From Chryseobacterium defluvii (lineage in GTDB: Bacteria; Bacteroidota; Bacteroidia; Flavobacteriales; Weeksellaceae), in contig NZ_JACHLE010000001.1 in NCBI RefSeq assembly GCF_014204415.1, forward strand, positions 1,178,001 to 1,242,000: a DNA stretch of 64,000 nt. The letters are read 5' to 3'. Positions 9,005-17,985 of this stretch are shown here, piece after piece. A model generated the notes under the pieces. That model was not told where the DNA came from. It was given only the letters and a program-made list of their open reading frames with translations, and ran no database searches. Position numbers and translations under genes: made by a program. Position 1 is the first letter of the stretch, and every line of letters begins with the position of its first letter.

Positions 9005-9946
9005 TCAACTTATTAGCTTTGGAAATATCTTTTTCCTAAATATAAAAATAATCAATCCGGAGAAAAACAAAGCAAAAACGGAAACTATAATTCCCATTAG
9101 TTGAGATCTCCTTGATTTTTTAGTTTGAAATTTTATTTCTTTTACAACCTTTTTTTCAACATGTTCAATAACCGGTGGTGAATAAAACTTCATTCTTTCC
9201 TTTAAAACAGGATCATGAAAACCATATTCTTTGGCAAGTTTATAATTTTCAGTTGCTTCATCCCTATCACCCAATAAGTAAGACAGATTTCCCAGATCAA
9301 AAAGAAGCCGGGCAACGATCTTATCCTCTGGTTTAACGAAAAACATCCTTTCATTGAGCTGAAAGTAAAGCTGTTGCCTAAGGGCTTCCAGACTATCATT
9401 ATCCATATCGGATTTGGGAAAACTGTCTTTTCCGAAATCTTTCCCAATCAAAAAACCTGATGTGATATATTTTTCTCCTTTAATTTTTGCTTTCAAAATA
9501 TTGACATGAATCCATTCTGAATAAAAATGAGATTTAGAACTGATATTTATAGACTTCTCTATCCATTTTAATGCCTCCAAATTATTCCCTGTTAATTCGT
9601 AGGCCGTTCCAATATTAGAAGCTGTTGAGTACCGTCCTGGTTCAATTGATTCAATCTTTTTATAAAGTTCTATAGCCTCCTGATATTTCCCCTGGATAAC
9701 TAATATATACCCCTTATCTGAAAGATAGTCCATGTCTTTCGTCTTAGCATATCCTTTTTCCAAAGAAATTAAAATTTCCTTCAAATGTTCAGCACTACCA
9801 AACTCATGACCATGCGGAACAAAGCCTTCATAATCTTCATAAAGCAATGTTCCGTTGGCTAAAATCTTTGTAGTCCCATTCAGGCAGGCCAATGCAGGAA
9901 CAGAAAATAAAACACCAACTACTAAACCTAGAAAAACCTTCTTCAT
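9005..9946 (-). CDS. exported TPR-repeat protein with C-terminal membrane anchor
   Basis: A 313-residue protein with signal peptide (MKKVFLGLVVGVLFSVPALA), a TPR array around residues 75-140 (YILVIQGKYQEAIELYKKI and NIGTAYELTGNNLEALKW) and one more repeat near 215-240 (GNLSYLLGDRDEATENYKLA). A hydrophobic C-terminal segment (SVFALFFSGLIIFIF) precedes basic residues. The TPRs would face the periplasm and bind a partner protein. Middle gene of the three-gene cluster; 3 bases separate it from the gene before it. Confidence 0.82.
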   Translation of the reverse strand: MKKVFLGLVVGVLFSVPALACLNGTTKILANGTLLYEDYEGFVPHGHEFGSAEHLKEILISLEKGYAKTKDMDYLSDKGYILVIQGKYQEAIELYKKIESIEPGRYSTASNIGTAYELTGNNLEALKWIEKSINISSKSHFYSEWIHVNILKAKIKGEKYITSGFLIGKDFGKDSFPKSDMDNDSLEALRQQLYFQLNERMFFVKPEDKIVARLLFDLGNLSYLLGDRDEATENYKLAKEYGFHDPVLKERMKFYSPPVIEHVEKKVVKEIKFQTKKSRRSQLMGIIVSVFALFFSGLIIFIFRKKIFPKLIS

Positions 9947-9949
9947 ACT

Positions 9950-10525
9950 TTAATCTTCTTTCTTTTTACTTTCAATAACAATTACTCCATATTTGCCCGC
10001 TATACCATACAATTTTTCTGCTCCCTCTCCCGAAAACACTTTTATGCTTTTAACTTTATCTGCCTTAATTTTTTTCATCCTGTCTTCAGAAATTTTCTTT
10101 CCATCCAGCATGATTAAGGGCTGTGTGGATTCTATATCTTTTTTACTCGGCATTCCTAACCAATATGTCCTGTTTATTGTTCCATTGATTACTTCTACCC
10201 CATCAATTCCTTTTTTAAAGTCAACTTTTTTTACTTCTTCATTTTTTAGCTCCTGCCCGTTTACAGTGACTAATCCTCCGCCAGCTGCCAATAATCCCAA
10301 TGCTATTTTACTCAGTACCGGGAATTTTAAATTTCTTCCCATCTGATTATCTGTAAATCTTCCACATAGATTCTTTTCCGGATCCAGGGAGTTTATCATC
10401 TCTTCATCTGATACATTAGTAAAATCTCTAACTGTTTTAGAGCAAATGGGGCAAAATCTTCCGCTTTCATCAAGGATCATATTCTCCCAGTTTTCATGAC
10501 ATGGTTTTGGTATCGTAATTTTCAT
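9950..10525 (-). CDS. zinc-ribbon-like N-terminus fused to TonB-plug-like C-terminus
   Basis: A 191-residue protein. The N-terminal block begins MKITIPKPCHENW and continues with CPICSKTVRDFTNVSDEEM, a four-Cys/His arrangement that looks like a small metal-binding module. A single hydrophobic stretch (IALGLLAAGGGLVTVNG) follows near residue 80. The C-terminal part (PLIMLDGKKISEDRM through EKLYGIAGKYGVIVIESKK) resembles the plug domain of TonB-dependent receptors. First gene of the three-gene cluster. The family function is unknown; a single-pass protein with the plug-like domain in the periplasm is plausible. Confidence 0.8.
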   Translation of the reverse strand: MKITIPKPCHENWENMILDESGRFCPICSKTVRDFTNVSDEEMINSLDPEKNLCGRFTDNQMGRNLKFPVLSKIALGLLAAGGGLVTVNGQELKNEEVKKVDFKKGIDGVEVINGTINRTYWLGMPSKKDIESTQPLIMLDGKKISEDRMKKIKADKVKSIKVFSGEGAEKLYGIAGKYGVIVIESKKKED

Positions 10526-10580
10526 AATATCTTTTTATATAAAGATGCTTTTTTAAGTAAAAAAGTTGGAATTACTCTTT

Positions 10581-11597
10581 TTATTTTCCTGCTTTCTGAT
10601 ACTCAATATTAGAAACCAGAACAGAATCATTCAATGTGGATAAGAAAGCTAAAAGATCTTCCTTTTCCTTTGCATTAAAAACAATAGGTTTTTGAAGTTC
10701 CTTAGCCAGTGTGGCACTTTTCTCTATTCCTTTTTCATAATGTTCCAATACTTCGTTCAGTGTCCGGAATCTGCCGTCATGCATATAAGGATAGGTATAG
10801 GAAAGATTTCTGAGACTTGGGATCTTGAACATCAGTTTATCTTCCGGCTCCATGGTTTTATTCCATTTTCCATAGTCTTTGAGCTCAGAGTTTATGGGAA
10901 GCCCGTTGTTCGCAAATCCGTAGTTGGAAAATAATGGTTCGGTATGACAGGAGCTGCAGTTTTGTACATATAATTGATATCCTCTTATTTCTGTTTCTGT
11001 AAACTGTGCTTTGCCCTGCCTCACTTTATCATATCTGGAACCCGTGGAAACAATGGTAAGCTGAAATTGTGAAAGCGCTTTCATGAGGCGTTCTGCTGTT
11101 GCCGCACTGTCTCCAAAACTCTGATAAAAGAGAGCTTTATATTCTTTGGATCTGTTCAGTTTCCGTACTGCATTGTTGATGTCTTCTCCCATTTCCTTCG
11201 GATGATTGATAGGTGCTAAAGCCTGAACATCTATATTAGTTACCGAACCGTCCCACATAAATGTATTTTGCCACGCCAGATTGAAAATGGCAGGTGCATT
11301 TCTTTCCCCAATCCCCTCTTCTATGCCTTTGCTTAAACTGTTTCCGGCATGAGAGAAAGCTTCATGGGCATTGTGACAGGATGAGCATGAGACCGTATTA
11401 TCCCGTGATAAAATGGGATCATAAAATAATTTCTTTCCAAGCTGGATTTTAGAATCTTTTAATGGGTTTTTCTTAAAATCATAAAGCGGTTTTGGAAAAT
11501 AAGAAGGATAAACCAACGAAACTTCCTGAAGGCTGTAAAATGCCATCATTACAAAAAGTAAGGGAATTCCGAAGGATTTAAGATTCATTGCCGGCAA
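10581..11597 (-). CDS. di-haem cytochrome-c peroxidase (MauG/CcpA family)
   Basis: A 338-residue exported protein with two c-type haem sites, CSSCH at residues 71-75 and a second CSSCH near residue 215, and conserved context (KLFYDPILSRDNT, NAPAIFNLAWQ, MHDGRFRTLNEVLEHY). An N-terminal hydrophobic segment gives periplasmic export. It should reduce hydrogen peroxide using electrons from a cytochrome; MauG-like oxidation chemistry is an alternative. The gene is 55 bases from the zinc-ribbon gene and may be transcribed separately. Confidence 0.9.
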   Translation of the reverse strand: MPAMNLKSFGIPLLFVMMAFYSLQEVSLVYPSYFPKPLYDFKKNPLKDSKIQLGKKLFYDPILSRDNTVSCSSCHNAHEAFSHAGNSLSKGIEEGIGERNAPAIFNLAWQNTFMWDGSVTNIDVQALAPINHPKEMGEDINNAVRKLNRSKEYKALFYQSFGDSAATAERLMKALSQFQLTIVSTGSRYDKVRQGKAQFTETEIRGYQLYVQNCSSCHTEPLFSNYGFANNGLPINSELKDYGKWNKTMEPEDKLMFKIPSLRNLSYTYPYMHDGRFRTLNEVLEHYEKGIEKSATLAKELQKPIVFNAKEKEDLLAFLSTLNDSVLVSNIEYQKAGK

Positions 11598-12076
11598 TTT
11601 ACAACAAAACTTTTCAAAATTGATCGGAGATTTTAAATTGAATGCTGTGATGGTCTTTTTAACTACAAAAGAAATAAAAGTTTTTTTGCACTTTAGAACA
11701 CTTAAGACTCTAAAAGCTTTACTCCTTTGAAAATAAAAAGTTCACACAAGACACCTATTTTTGAAACAAGCCTCCGCAGTTCTCCAAATATCAAAATACC
11801 AATTACTATAACTCTAATAAATCATAAAAGTTTTAGCCTTTAAGTTCTTTCAGTATAAGTACCGCAAAGAAATTCACTTAATTTTCCGGAAAACTAATAT
11901 TGAATAAAATCGAAATGGTTGCGACTTGCAAAGGTGCCGGGTATTAAGAATAATGCCATTTAATAATAAGAAGTCTATGCTATAGAAGAGATTACACAAA
12001 ATGGTAATTGCAGTTAATCTTAAGGTTCTGTATATTTATATAGCTTCCGTCTTCAGTATCTAAAAAAACTACAACT
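11598..12076. other. 479-bp divergent intergenic region with a decayed repeat copy
   Basis: No gene is seen. About 11645-11860 has recognisable pieces of the dispersed AT-rich repeat: TTAACTACAAAAG at the left, AGAACACTTAAG, the AAAAAGTTCACACAAG core and ATCATAAAAGTTTTAG at the right. The rest should carry the promoters of the peroxidase and of the PAS-LuxR pair. Confidence 0.5.
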
Positions 12077-12853
12077 ATGAAAAATTATAATGACAAACTC
12101 CTGATTTCTGCCAGAAAACTATGGAAAACATTAATTCACAACAAATCATTTATAGGAGGTGAACTGCTGGCAGAGCGTATAGAGCAATACAAAAAAATGC
12201 TTAATATATTTCAGGTCGGAGAGTATTATTATATGCTTTTTGATCTTGTATATGGCGAAGTAGCAAGCGTAAGTAATGAAGTAACCAATGTATTGGGATA
12301 TGAGCCTGAAGTTTTGAGTTCTCAAATCCTGCTGGACAGTATACACCCCAATGAAAAAGATTTTTTTCTAAATATTGAAGAAAAAATAACGTCTTTTCTT
12401 AATTCTATCCCTGTTGAGGATTACCAGTATTATAAATTTCAATATGATGTAAGGCTGAAGACCAAAAGTGGCCAATACAAACGTATACTTGTACAATATC
12501 TTATGGCTGATTATGATGACCACAATATCTACCATAGTTTTCATATTCATACTGATATTTCCCATATCAAGCCGGAAGGAGCCTCCTGCTTTTCTATCAT
12601 AGGAATAGAAGACAGGCCTTCTTATTACAATATACAGAATCTGAATCTTCAAAAATCCTTCGACCTGTTTACCAAAAGAGAGCGTGAGATCTTAAAAGAA
12701 ATCATCGAAGGAAAAACAACCCTGCAGATAGCAAAAAAATTGTTCATCAGCCACTATACCGTAAATGCCCACCGAAGAAACATTATGGAAAAAGCGGAGG
12801 TCAATACACCATTAGAACTGGTAAGTAAATCTATAAAAGAGGGCTGGATATAA
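12077..12853 (+). CDS. PAS-domain LuxR-type transcriptional regulator (first of tandem pair)
   Basis: A 258-residue protein. Residues about 45-165 form a PAS-like sensor domain (YMLFDLVYGEVASVSNEV, later QYDVRLKTKSGQYKRILVQY). The C-terminal 60 residues are a LuxR/GerE helix-turn-helix: LFTKREREILKEIIEGKTT, then IAKKLFISHYTVNAHRRNIM. No response-regulator receiver domain is present, so it is a one-component regulator. It is followed after 11 bases by a close paralogue, and then by the tail-collar module. Confidence 0.88.
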   Translation: MKNYNDKLLISARKLWKTLIHNKSFIGGELLAERIEQYKKMLNIFQVGEYYYMLFDLVYGEVASVSNEVTNVLGYEPEVLSSQILLDSIHPNEKDFFLNIEEKITSFLNSIPVEDYQYYKFQYDVRLKTKSGQYKRILVQYLMADYDDHNIYHSFHIHTDISHIKPEGASCFSIIGIEDRPSYYNIQNLNLQKSFDLFTKREREILKEIIEGKTTLQIAKKLFISHYTVNAHRRNIMEKAEVNTPLELVSKSIKEGWI

Positions 12854-12864
12854 AAAAAATAACC

Positions 12865-13638
12865 ATGAAAACTAATTCTAGCTTTTTTCTCACCGCCAAA
12901 AAATTTTGGAGAACGGTTGTCAGCAAAGAAACCAATCCTGATATAGAAAAATTACAGCAACAAGTAGACTTGCATAAACGTCTGCTGAATATTTTTCATG
13001 CAGGGGAATATTATTATTATGTTTTCAGTATGCATATTACTCAATTTGATATTATGAGTGATCACGTGAAAAATGTTCTAGGTTATGAATCGGAAGAGCT
13101 TACAGTTGACTTGTTTATGGAAATCATTCATCCTGACGATAAACCTTATTTTCTAAATTTTGAATATAAAGTGGTTGAGTTTTTCAAATCATTACCTCTT
13201 GAAAAGGTTCCTTACTATAAAGTACAATATGACTTACGGCTGAGAAAGAAAAATGGAAGTTATATACGTATTTTACATCAGGCTGTTCAGGTGGATTATG
13301 ATAAAGAGAACTATTACCGGACATTATCTATAGACACAAATATTACTCATATAAAACCTGAAGGAAACCCCTGTTTTTCTCTTATCGGGCTTGATGGTGA
13401 GCCTTCTTACTACAATATACAAGATAATTTTTTTAAAAAGTCTTTTGATTTGTTTACCCGAAGAGAACGTGAAATCCTAAAAGAAATCATTGAAGGCAAA
13501 ACCAGCCTGCAAATAGCCAAAAAACTATTCATCAGCCACTATACCGTAAATTCTCACAGAAGAAATATCATGGAGAAAGCAAAGGTCAATACTCCATTAG
13601 AACTGGTGAGCAAATCCATAAAAGAAGGCTGGATATAA
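12865..13638 (+). CDS. PAS-domain LuxR-type transcriptional regulator (second of tandem pair)
   Basis: A 257-residue paralogue of the preceding protein with the same order, PAS-like sensor then LuxR HTH. The C-terminal DNA-binding region is nearly identical between the two (SLQIAKKLFISHYTVN vs TLQIAKKLFISHYTVN), while the N-terminal half is clearly more divergent. This pattern suggests duplication with change in the sensed signal and retention of the DNA target. The gap of 277 bases to the next gene shows no ORF. Confidence 0.88.
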   Translation: MKTNSSFFLTAKKFWRTVVSKETNPDIEKLQQQVDLHKRLLNIFHAGEYYYYVFSMHITQFDIMSDHVKNVLGYESEELTVDLFMEIIHPDDKPYFLNFEYKVVEFFKSLPLEKVPYYKVQYDLRLRKKNGSYIRILHQAVQVDYDKENYYRTLSIDTNITHIKPEGNPCFSLIGLDGEPSYYNIQDNFFKKSFDLFTRREREILKEIIEGKTSLQIAKKLFISHYTVNSHRRNIMEKAKVNTPLELVSKSIKEGWI

Positions 13639-13915
13639 CCTCAAAAATAGTTAGTTCTATCTATTTTTTTGAATTTAAAAGTAAAATAGCTTTGTCATAT
13701 AAATAATAAGGCTGTGAGAAATTATTTTCTTTTATCAAGTAGTACAAAGCCTTCTTAGATATCCAAAACTTTAAACTAAGAATACGTTCTGTTAAGATAT
13801 GTTAGGAAAGCACGTACAAACATTAAATAACATAAAAATGAGCAGTACTGTCATTTAAAATGGTGACAGAATTAAAAAGTTTAAGTACAACTAATTCCAA
13901 ATAAAAAATATAATT

Positions 13916-14218
13916 ATGAAAAAACATTCTTCAGGTTCCTGGAACTCTGACACAACACTAACAGTCCAAGGAGGTCAAATTATGACATTCAAAGTAAAGA
14001 ATACGAATATTCTTGGAACCACCCTAACTATTAACAGCGATAAAGGAGGCTTAAAATCATTAATAATCGCCCCACTTACCACAATGGATTTTGAATTTTC
14101 CTGTTTTGGAGCCGAACCCATGGGATGGAAATTTGACATTTCGACTAACAGTGATGCATTTATAGTTACATGGGAACTATTTTCAACATGGATTCAGGGA
14201 GACCCACCCAATGGATAA
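13916..14218 (+). CDS. small beta-rich hypothetical protein
   Basis: A 100-residue protein without signal peptide, rich in Ser/Thr and alternating hydrophobic strands (TLTVQGGQIMTFKVKN, LTINSDKGGLKSLIIAP, MDFEFSCFGAEPMGWKF). I do not recognise the family; the composition fits a small beta-sandwich. It lies 35 bases before the tail-collar gene and is probably cotranscribed. An internal in-frame ATG at 13982 is preceded by AAGGAGGT at a good Shine-Dalgarno distance, which is unusual here, but that sequence also codes for the protein's QGG. Confidence 0.65.
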   Translation: MKKHSSGSWNSDTTLTVQGGQIMTFKVKNTNILGTTLTINSDKGGLKSLIIAPLTTMDFEFSCFGAEPMGWKFDISTNSDAFIVTWELFSTWIQGDPPNG

Positions 14219-14253
14219 TTTTCAATAAAAACAAAATATTAATACTTTACATT

Positions 14254-16077
14254 ATGTCTACTACACCTACTCCCGGAGCCGGAATAGATTTAAATCTGCT
14301 TAATCTGTATAAAACAGTGACCATTAAATCTATCGGCAATTTTCAGCTAGCTCTTTATAAGAATGATAGCGATTCTGTATTTTTCACTCCTTTTATTTTT
14401 CCGGATTGGAATAAGTTTGAAGAAAGCCTGAAAAAACTTGACAAAAACAGTACCGAAATTCAAAAGATTGTTTTAAGAATTTCATTTTACACGGAAACAA
14501 TGATCCAAGAAATAAAGAGCCAGTTAAGTTTATTAGGTGATACATTTTCATCAGTCAGCGTGCTTCCTCACACATTTTTCACTATTTCTGTAATACTAAA
14601 TAAAAGAAAAGTCTATTTGAATACTGATGATTTGATAGATGATGAATCTGGCCAGAGTGCCAATAAGAAAATTGACTTCGTTATGAATCAAAATTTTATA
14701 ATAGAAGCTACTTACTCAGAGTTATCAGAATTTTATAATACAAGATCAGTCACTCAAATTAATGCAAAACTTCATTCGGACGGATATTATTATTCAACGG
14801 AATCCATAAAAGCGCTTGCGAGTTTTTTTAATGATACAAAAATCAGAAATGAACTGACAGGAGATGAAACTTTAGTTGACAAACTCATTGTTACCAGTGA
14901 AAAATCCGGTAAAGGGGCTGCTATGAATCTATTTGGGTCTAAGAAAAATAGTAGTGATGATAAAACTATTATTACTAAAGATAACATTAAACAACGTTAT
15001 GTCAACAGGCAATTTCTGGCAGAGTTCTTTAGCCGATACGAAGAAAAATTACAAATAAAAGTAATAGCAAATGATATTGAAAGTAAGGAAAAAGAGATAG
15101 ATAAAATACTTGACAGATTTTTAAAACTCTGTGATGAAGTTATTTTTGAAATCAATAAAAAAGAAGATGATAATTGGGAATTGGTGTCAAAGCAATTGAA
15201 TTATGTAACATCAATTCCACAGACAACTTATGAGGAGCTATTAAAGGTAAAACCTTTTAGAGACAACAAAGTAAAAGATGATGCAAACGTAAAAGTTCTT
15301 GGCAACGTAGTTGATGTTGATGTGAAGAAGGACGGCAGTATAGTAACCAGTGATGATATTGAATGGAAAAAAAGCGGGACAGAATTCATCCCGACTAAGG
15401 TTAAGATGTTCATTATTTCTGACAGCACTTTAAATAAAGGGTTCAATACATCTTTACTATATATTGATAAAGACGGTGCAAGACAGGTTGTAACGGAGTT
15501 CATATATCCTGCAGACTGGTGTGCCGATAATTCTGATCAATTAAATCAAACAATTACTAATTTCGACAACCCCGTAGGCTCTATACTACCTTATGCCGGT
15601 GTTGTTAATGAAAATATTTCAGGCTGGTTGCTTTGTGATGGCAGTAGAAAAAATATAGATGATTACTCTGCTTTATTCAACGCTATTGGTTATAGCTGGG
15701 GCAAAGGAAAGGACGATACAGAATTTAAACTACCCGATTTAAGAGGACAATTTTTAAGAGGTGTAGATTTTAGCGGAAATGTTGATCCTGATTATAAAAC
15801 CAGGAATCCAAACGGGTTAGGAATAAGTAATGAAGTGGGAAGCTTTCAAAGTGACACTATACAGAATATTACCGGAGAAATTAATGGGATTCATTCTGAT
15901 CAAAAAGGAAATAGTGCTACCAATGTATTCAATATAACAACATATTATGGTAATGGTGACGGGGGAGAAAATCGTGGTTGTTTTAATGTAAGATTTGATG
16001 CATCCAAAGTAGTAAGGACCTCGACAGAAACCCGGCCTAAAAATGCATACGTAAATTATATTATTAGAGCTTTTTAA
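14254..16077 (+). CDS. phage tail-collar domain protein with long unknown N-terminus
   Basis: A 607-residue protein. From about residue 440 it has a phage tail-collar domain: VGSILPYAGVVNENISGWLLCDGS, SYSWGKGKDDTEF-type loop, then LPDLRGQFLRGVD and a Gly/Asn-rich C-terminal tip ending in NAYVNYIIRAF. The first 440 residues match nothing I know; they are charged and mixed alpha/beta with a Lys/Asp-rich middle. Start ATG at 14254 is used because upstream in-frame codons overlap the previous gene. No other phage genes are near, so this is a solo collar protein, not a prophage remnant that I can see. Confidence 0.8.
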   Translation: MSTTPTPGAGIDLNLLNLYKTVTIKSIGNFQLALYKNDSDSVFFTPFIFPDWNKFEESLKKLDKNSTEIQKIVLRISFYTETMIQEIKSQLSLLGDTFSSVSVLPHTFFTISVILNKRKVYLNTDDLIDDESGQSANKKIDFVMNQNFIIEATYSELSEFYNTRSVTQINAKLHSDGYYYSTESIKALASFFNDTKIRNELTGDETLVDKLIVTSEKSGKGAAMNLFGSKKNSSDDKTIITKDNIKQRYVNRQFLAEFFSRYEEKLQIKVIANDIESKEKEIDKILDRFLKLCDEVIFEINKKEDDNWELVSKQLNYVTSIPQTTYEELLKVKPFRDNKVKDDANVKVLGNVVDVDVKKDGSIVTSDDIEWKKSGTEFIPTKVKMFIISDSTLNKGFNTSLLYIDKDGARQVVTEFIYPADWCADNSDQLNQTITNFDNPVGSILPYAGVVNENISGWLLCDGSRKNIDDYSALFNAIGYSWGKGKDDTEFKLPDLRGQFLRGVDFSGNVDPDYKTRNPNGLGISNEVGSFQSDTIQNITGEINGIHSDQKGNSATNVFNITTYYGNGDGGENRGCFNVRFDASKVVRTSTETRPKNAYVNYIIRAF

Positions 16078-16078
16078 G

Positions 16079-16618
16079 ATGACTATATCTGACATTTCAA
16101 AAATTTTAGAGATCACCATTTGGCCTTTATTTTTTCTCGTTGCCTACTTAATAAACAGAAAAAAATTCAATGAATTAATTAACATCCTGTTTGAACGCAT
16201 TAAAGGAGGCTCATCTTTTAAAATTAGTTCTATAGAAATAGGGGCCGTACCAAGTTCACTTCCTACAATTAATAAAGGAGAATTAATTACGGAAAACCAC
16301 TTAGGAATTGTTCATACGAGTTGGAGATATCCGGTAAAGGATAAGGAGTTCAATAAAAAAATGTTTGTCATTCAGATCATAATTCAGGGAAATGAGAAAG
16401 TTTTGGATGAAATTGAATTTGTCGAATATAAACTTCACTACTCCTATCCTAATCCAATACAACGTTCTTTTGACAGAAACAGTAAATTTCAATTAAAGGA
16501 ACTAGCATGGGGAGAATTTAATCTCATCGCCTCAGTTAAAATAAAGAATCAAAATGATCTCATCAAATTGAAGCGTTATATCAACTTAACTGAAACCGGA
16601 CAAAATTTATTTGAGTGA
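16079..16618 (+). CDS. membrane-anchored hypothetical protein, end of tail-collar operon
   Basis: A 179-residue protein with one N-terminal membrane helix (IWPLFFLVAYLI) followed by a basic stretch and a soluble domain with several beta strands. I do not recognise it. Its ATG begins one base after the tail-collar stop codon, so the two are translationally linked. A terminator follows immediately. Likely a membrane partner of the collar protein. Confidence 0.7.
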   Translation: MTISDISKILEITIWPLFFLVAYLINRKKFNELINILFERIKGGSSFKISSIEIGAVPSSLPTINKGELITENHLGIVHTSWRYPVKDKEFNKKMFVIQIIIQGNEKVLDEIEFVEYKLHYSYPNPIQRSFDRNSKFQLKELAWGEFNLIASVKIKNQNDLIKLKRYINLTETGQNLFE

Positions 16619-16623
16619 TTTAT

Positions 16624-16649
16624 AAAAACCTGCCTTACGGCAGGTTTTT
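16624..16649. terminator. terminator after tail-collar operon
   Basis: Arms 16624-16634 and 16639-16649 (AACCTGCC / GGCAGGTT) with a 4-base loop and a T run on the plus strand. It resembles the terminator at 18278 and is part of the same direct repeat. Confidence 0.88.
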
Positions 16650-16691
16650 CATATCTAACAAGCTCTAAAACAAACTCTCATTCACAAAATT
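16624..16691. repeat. direct repeat copy A: vestigial hutU 3' end plus terminator
   Basis: Bases 16665-16691 read on the minus strand encode NFVNESLF followed by TAG, close to the true hutU C-terminus NLVDESLF. The terminator next to it matches the one beyond hutU. The copy is roughly 75 percent identical to 18278-18345 by eye, in the same orientation. No hutU similarity continues past about 16695. Confidence 0.7.
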
Positions 16692-16814
16692 CTAAGACAT
16701 TATTATACAATACAACCCACACTACTAGTCTGGCAATTTAATAAAACAAAAAACATTTTTCACAAAACAACATATTTTTATTGTTTATCAATAATTATTT
16801 ATTATTTTAGCAAC

Positions 16815-17315
16815 ATGAAAATAATTTATGATGTTATGAAAAAAGTATCAATAGTATTTCTTCAGGCAGTCATTGTGCTTATCAGTATTGTAGCACTTGC
16901 CATTTTGATCCGGTTTCCTTTAACTGAAGGAAGAGCTAAAAACTTAGACTTGTTTAGCATTTACGCTGATCCGTTTATCCTGTATGGATATATATCGTCC
17001 ACAGCTTTCTTTATTGCATTGTATAATGCTTTCAAATTACTTGGATATATCGGGCAGAATAAAGTATTTTCCCTGCCCTCTGTTAAAGCTTTAAAGAATA
17101 TAAAGTATTGCGCAGTCGCAGTAGGCATTTTAATTGTGATCGCCGGGCTATACATCAATATGGCTCATCATAAAGACGATGATCCCGCAGGGTTCTTTGC
17201 TATTTGTTTTGTGACCTGTTTTGCTTCTGTTGTAGTCGCAACTGCTGCTGCAATATTTGAAAAGATCTTACAAAATGCCGTGGATATGAAATCTGAAAAT
17301 GACCTAACCATTTAA
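16815..17315 (+). CDS. DUF2975-type four-helix membrane protein
   Basis: A 166-residue protein with four hydrophobic helices (around residues 12-35, 55-78, 100-120 and 130-155), matching the DUF2975 pattern. Such proteins are usually encoded next to a small XRE regulator, as here: the HTH gene starts three bases after this stop. Molecular function unknown. Confidence 0.8.
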   Translation: MKIIYDVMKKVSIVFLQAVIVLISIVALAILIRFPLTEGRAKNLDLFSIYADPFILYGYISSTAFFIALYNAFKLLGYIGQNKVFSLPSVKALKNIKYCAVAVGILIVIAGLYINMAHHKDDDPAGFFAICFVTCFASVVVATAAAIFEKILQNAVDMKSENDLTI

Positions 17316-17318
17316 GCT

Positions 17319-17537
17319 ATGCCCATTATTGTAAACTTAGACGTAATGATGGCCAAGCGAAAAATTTCCCTGAATGAACTTTCTGAAAGAGTGGATCTGA
17401 CGTTATCTAACCTTTCCATTTTGAAGACGGGAAAAGCAAAAGCCGTTCGCTTTAGCACCTTAGAAGCCATTTGTAAAGCATTAGACTGCCAGCCAGGTGA
17501 CATTTTAGAATATATTCCTGACGAAAAAAAAGAATAA
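17319..17537 (+). CDS. small XRE-type HTH regulator (YozG-like)
   Basis: A 72-residue Cro/C1-type DNA-binding protein consisting of just the five-helix domain: KRKISLNELSERVDLTLSN, then AVRFSTLEAICKALDCQPGD. It likely controls its own operon with the DUF2975 gene directly upstream; this pairing is common in Firmicutes and Bacteroidota. Confidence 0.88.
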   Translation: MPIIVNLDVMMAKRKISLNELSERVDLTLSNLSILKTGKAKAVRFSTLEAICKALDCQPGDILEYIPDEKKE

Positions 17538-17648
17538 TGAGGAGATAGGTGAAGTTAGATTTCTTAATTGAAAAATTCCTTAACTTTATTAGTTTAAGCC
17601 TACAAATTTGTGCTTCTCTATACTAAAATTATAAAATAAATCTTAACA

Positions 17649-17972
17649 ATGTTTCAAGAATCAGAAATTATAAAAATTGCAAAGAATTACGTAAAAGAAC
17701 GTAGTAAAAAATCTAATATTGATATGACAATCGTCACTGAACATACTATATGTAAACCATACGGAATGATATTTTCTTATGTAAGAAGAGAATATTATGA
17801 GACAAAAGATGAACAGTACAATACATTACTCGGGAATGTCCCATTTTTAGTAGAAAGTAAAACTGGAAAAATAATACCATTTGGTTCATCTCGCTCAATA
17901 GAATATTATTTGCAAGAATATGAAGCCGGAAGGTGGATTATATTAGAGGATGGATCCAGAGTAATTGTTTAA
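17649..17972 (+). CDS. Imm35/YrhB-like immunity-family protein
   Basis: A 107-residue protein with the features of the Imm35 (YrhB) fold: KPYGMIFSYVRREYYET, then GNVPFLVESKTGKIIPFG and a final IEYYLQEYEAG. Imm35 proteins are predicted immunity proteins of polymorphic toxins. No toxin gene is visible here, so it would be an orphan immunity gene. It lies 13 bases before a second small gene. Confidence 0.7.
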   Translation: MFQESEIIKIAKNYVKERSKKSNIDMTIVTEHTICKPYGMIFSYVRREYYETKDEQYNTLLGNVPFLVESKTGKIIPFGSSRSIEYYLQEYEAGRWIILEDGSRVIV

Positions 17973-17985
17973 AAAATCATTTTAA

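Noticed and set aside
13966-13984. Perfect Shine-Dalgarno-like AAGGAGGT before the in-frame ATG at 13982
   Set aside because: It encodes part of the protein, and genes of this group rarely use such sites; the upstream start is kept.
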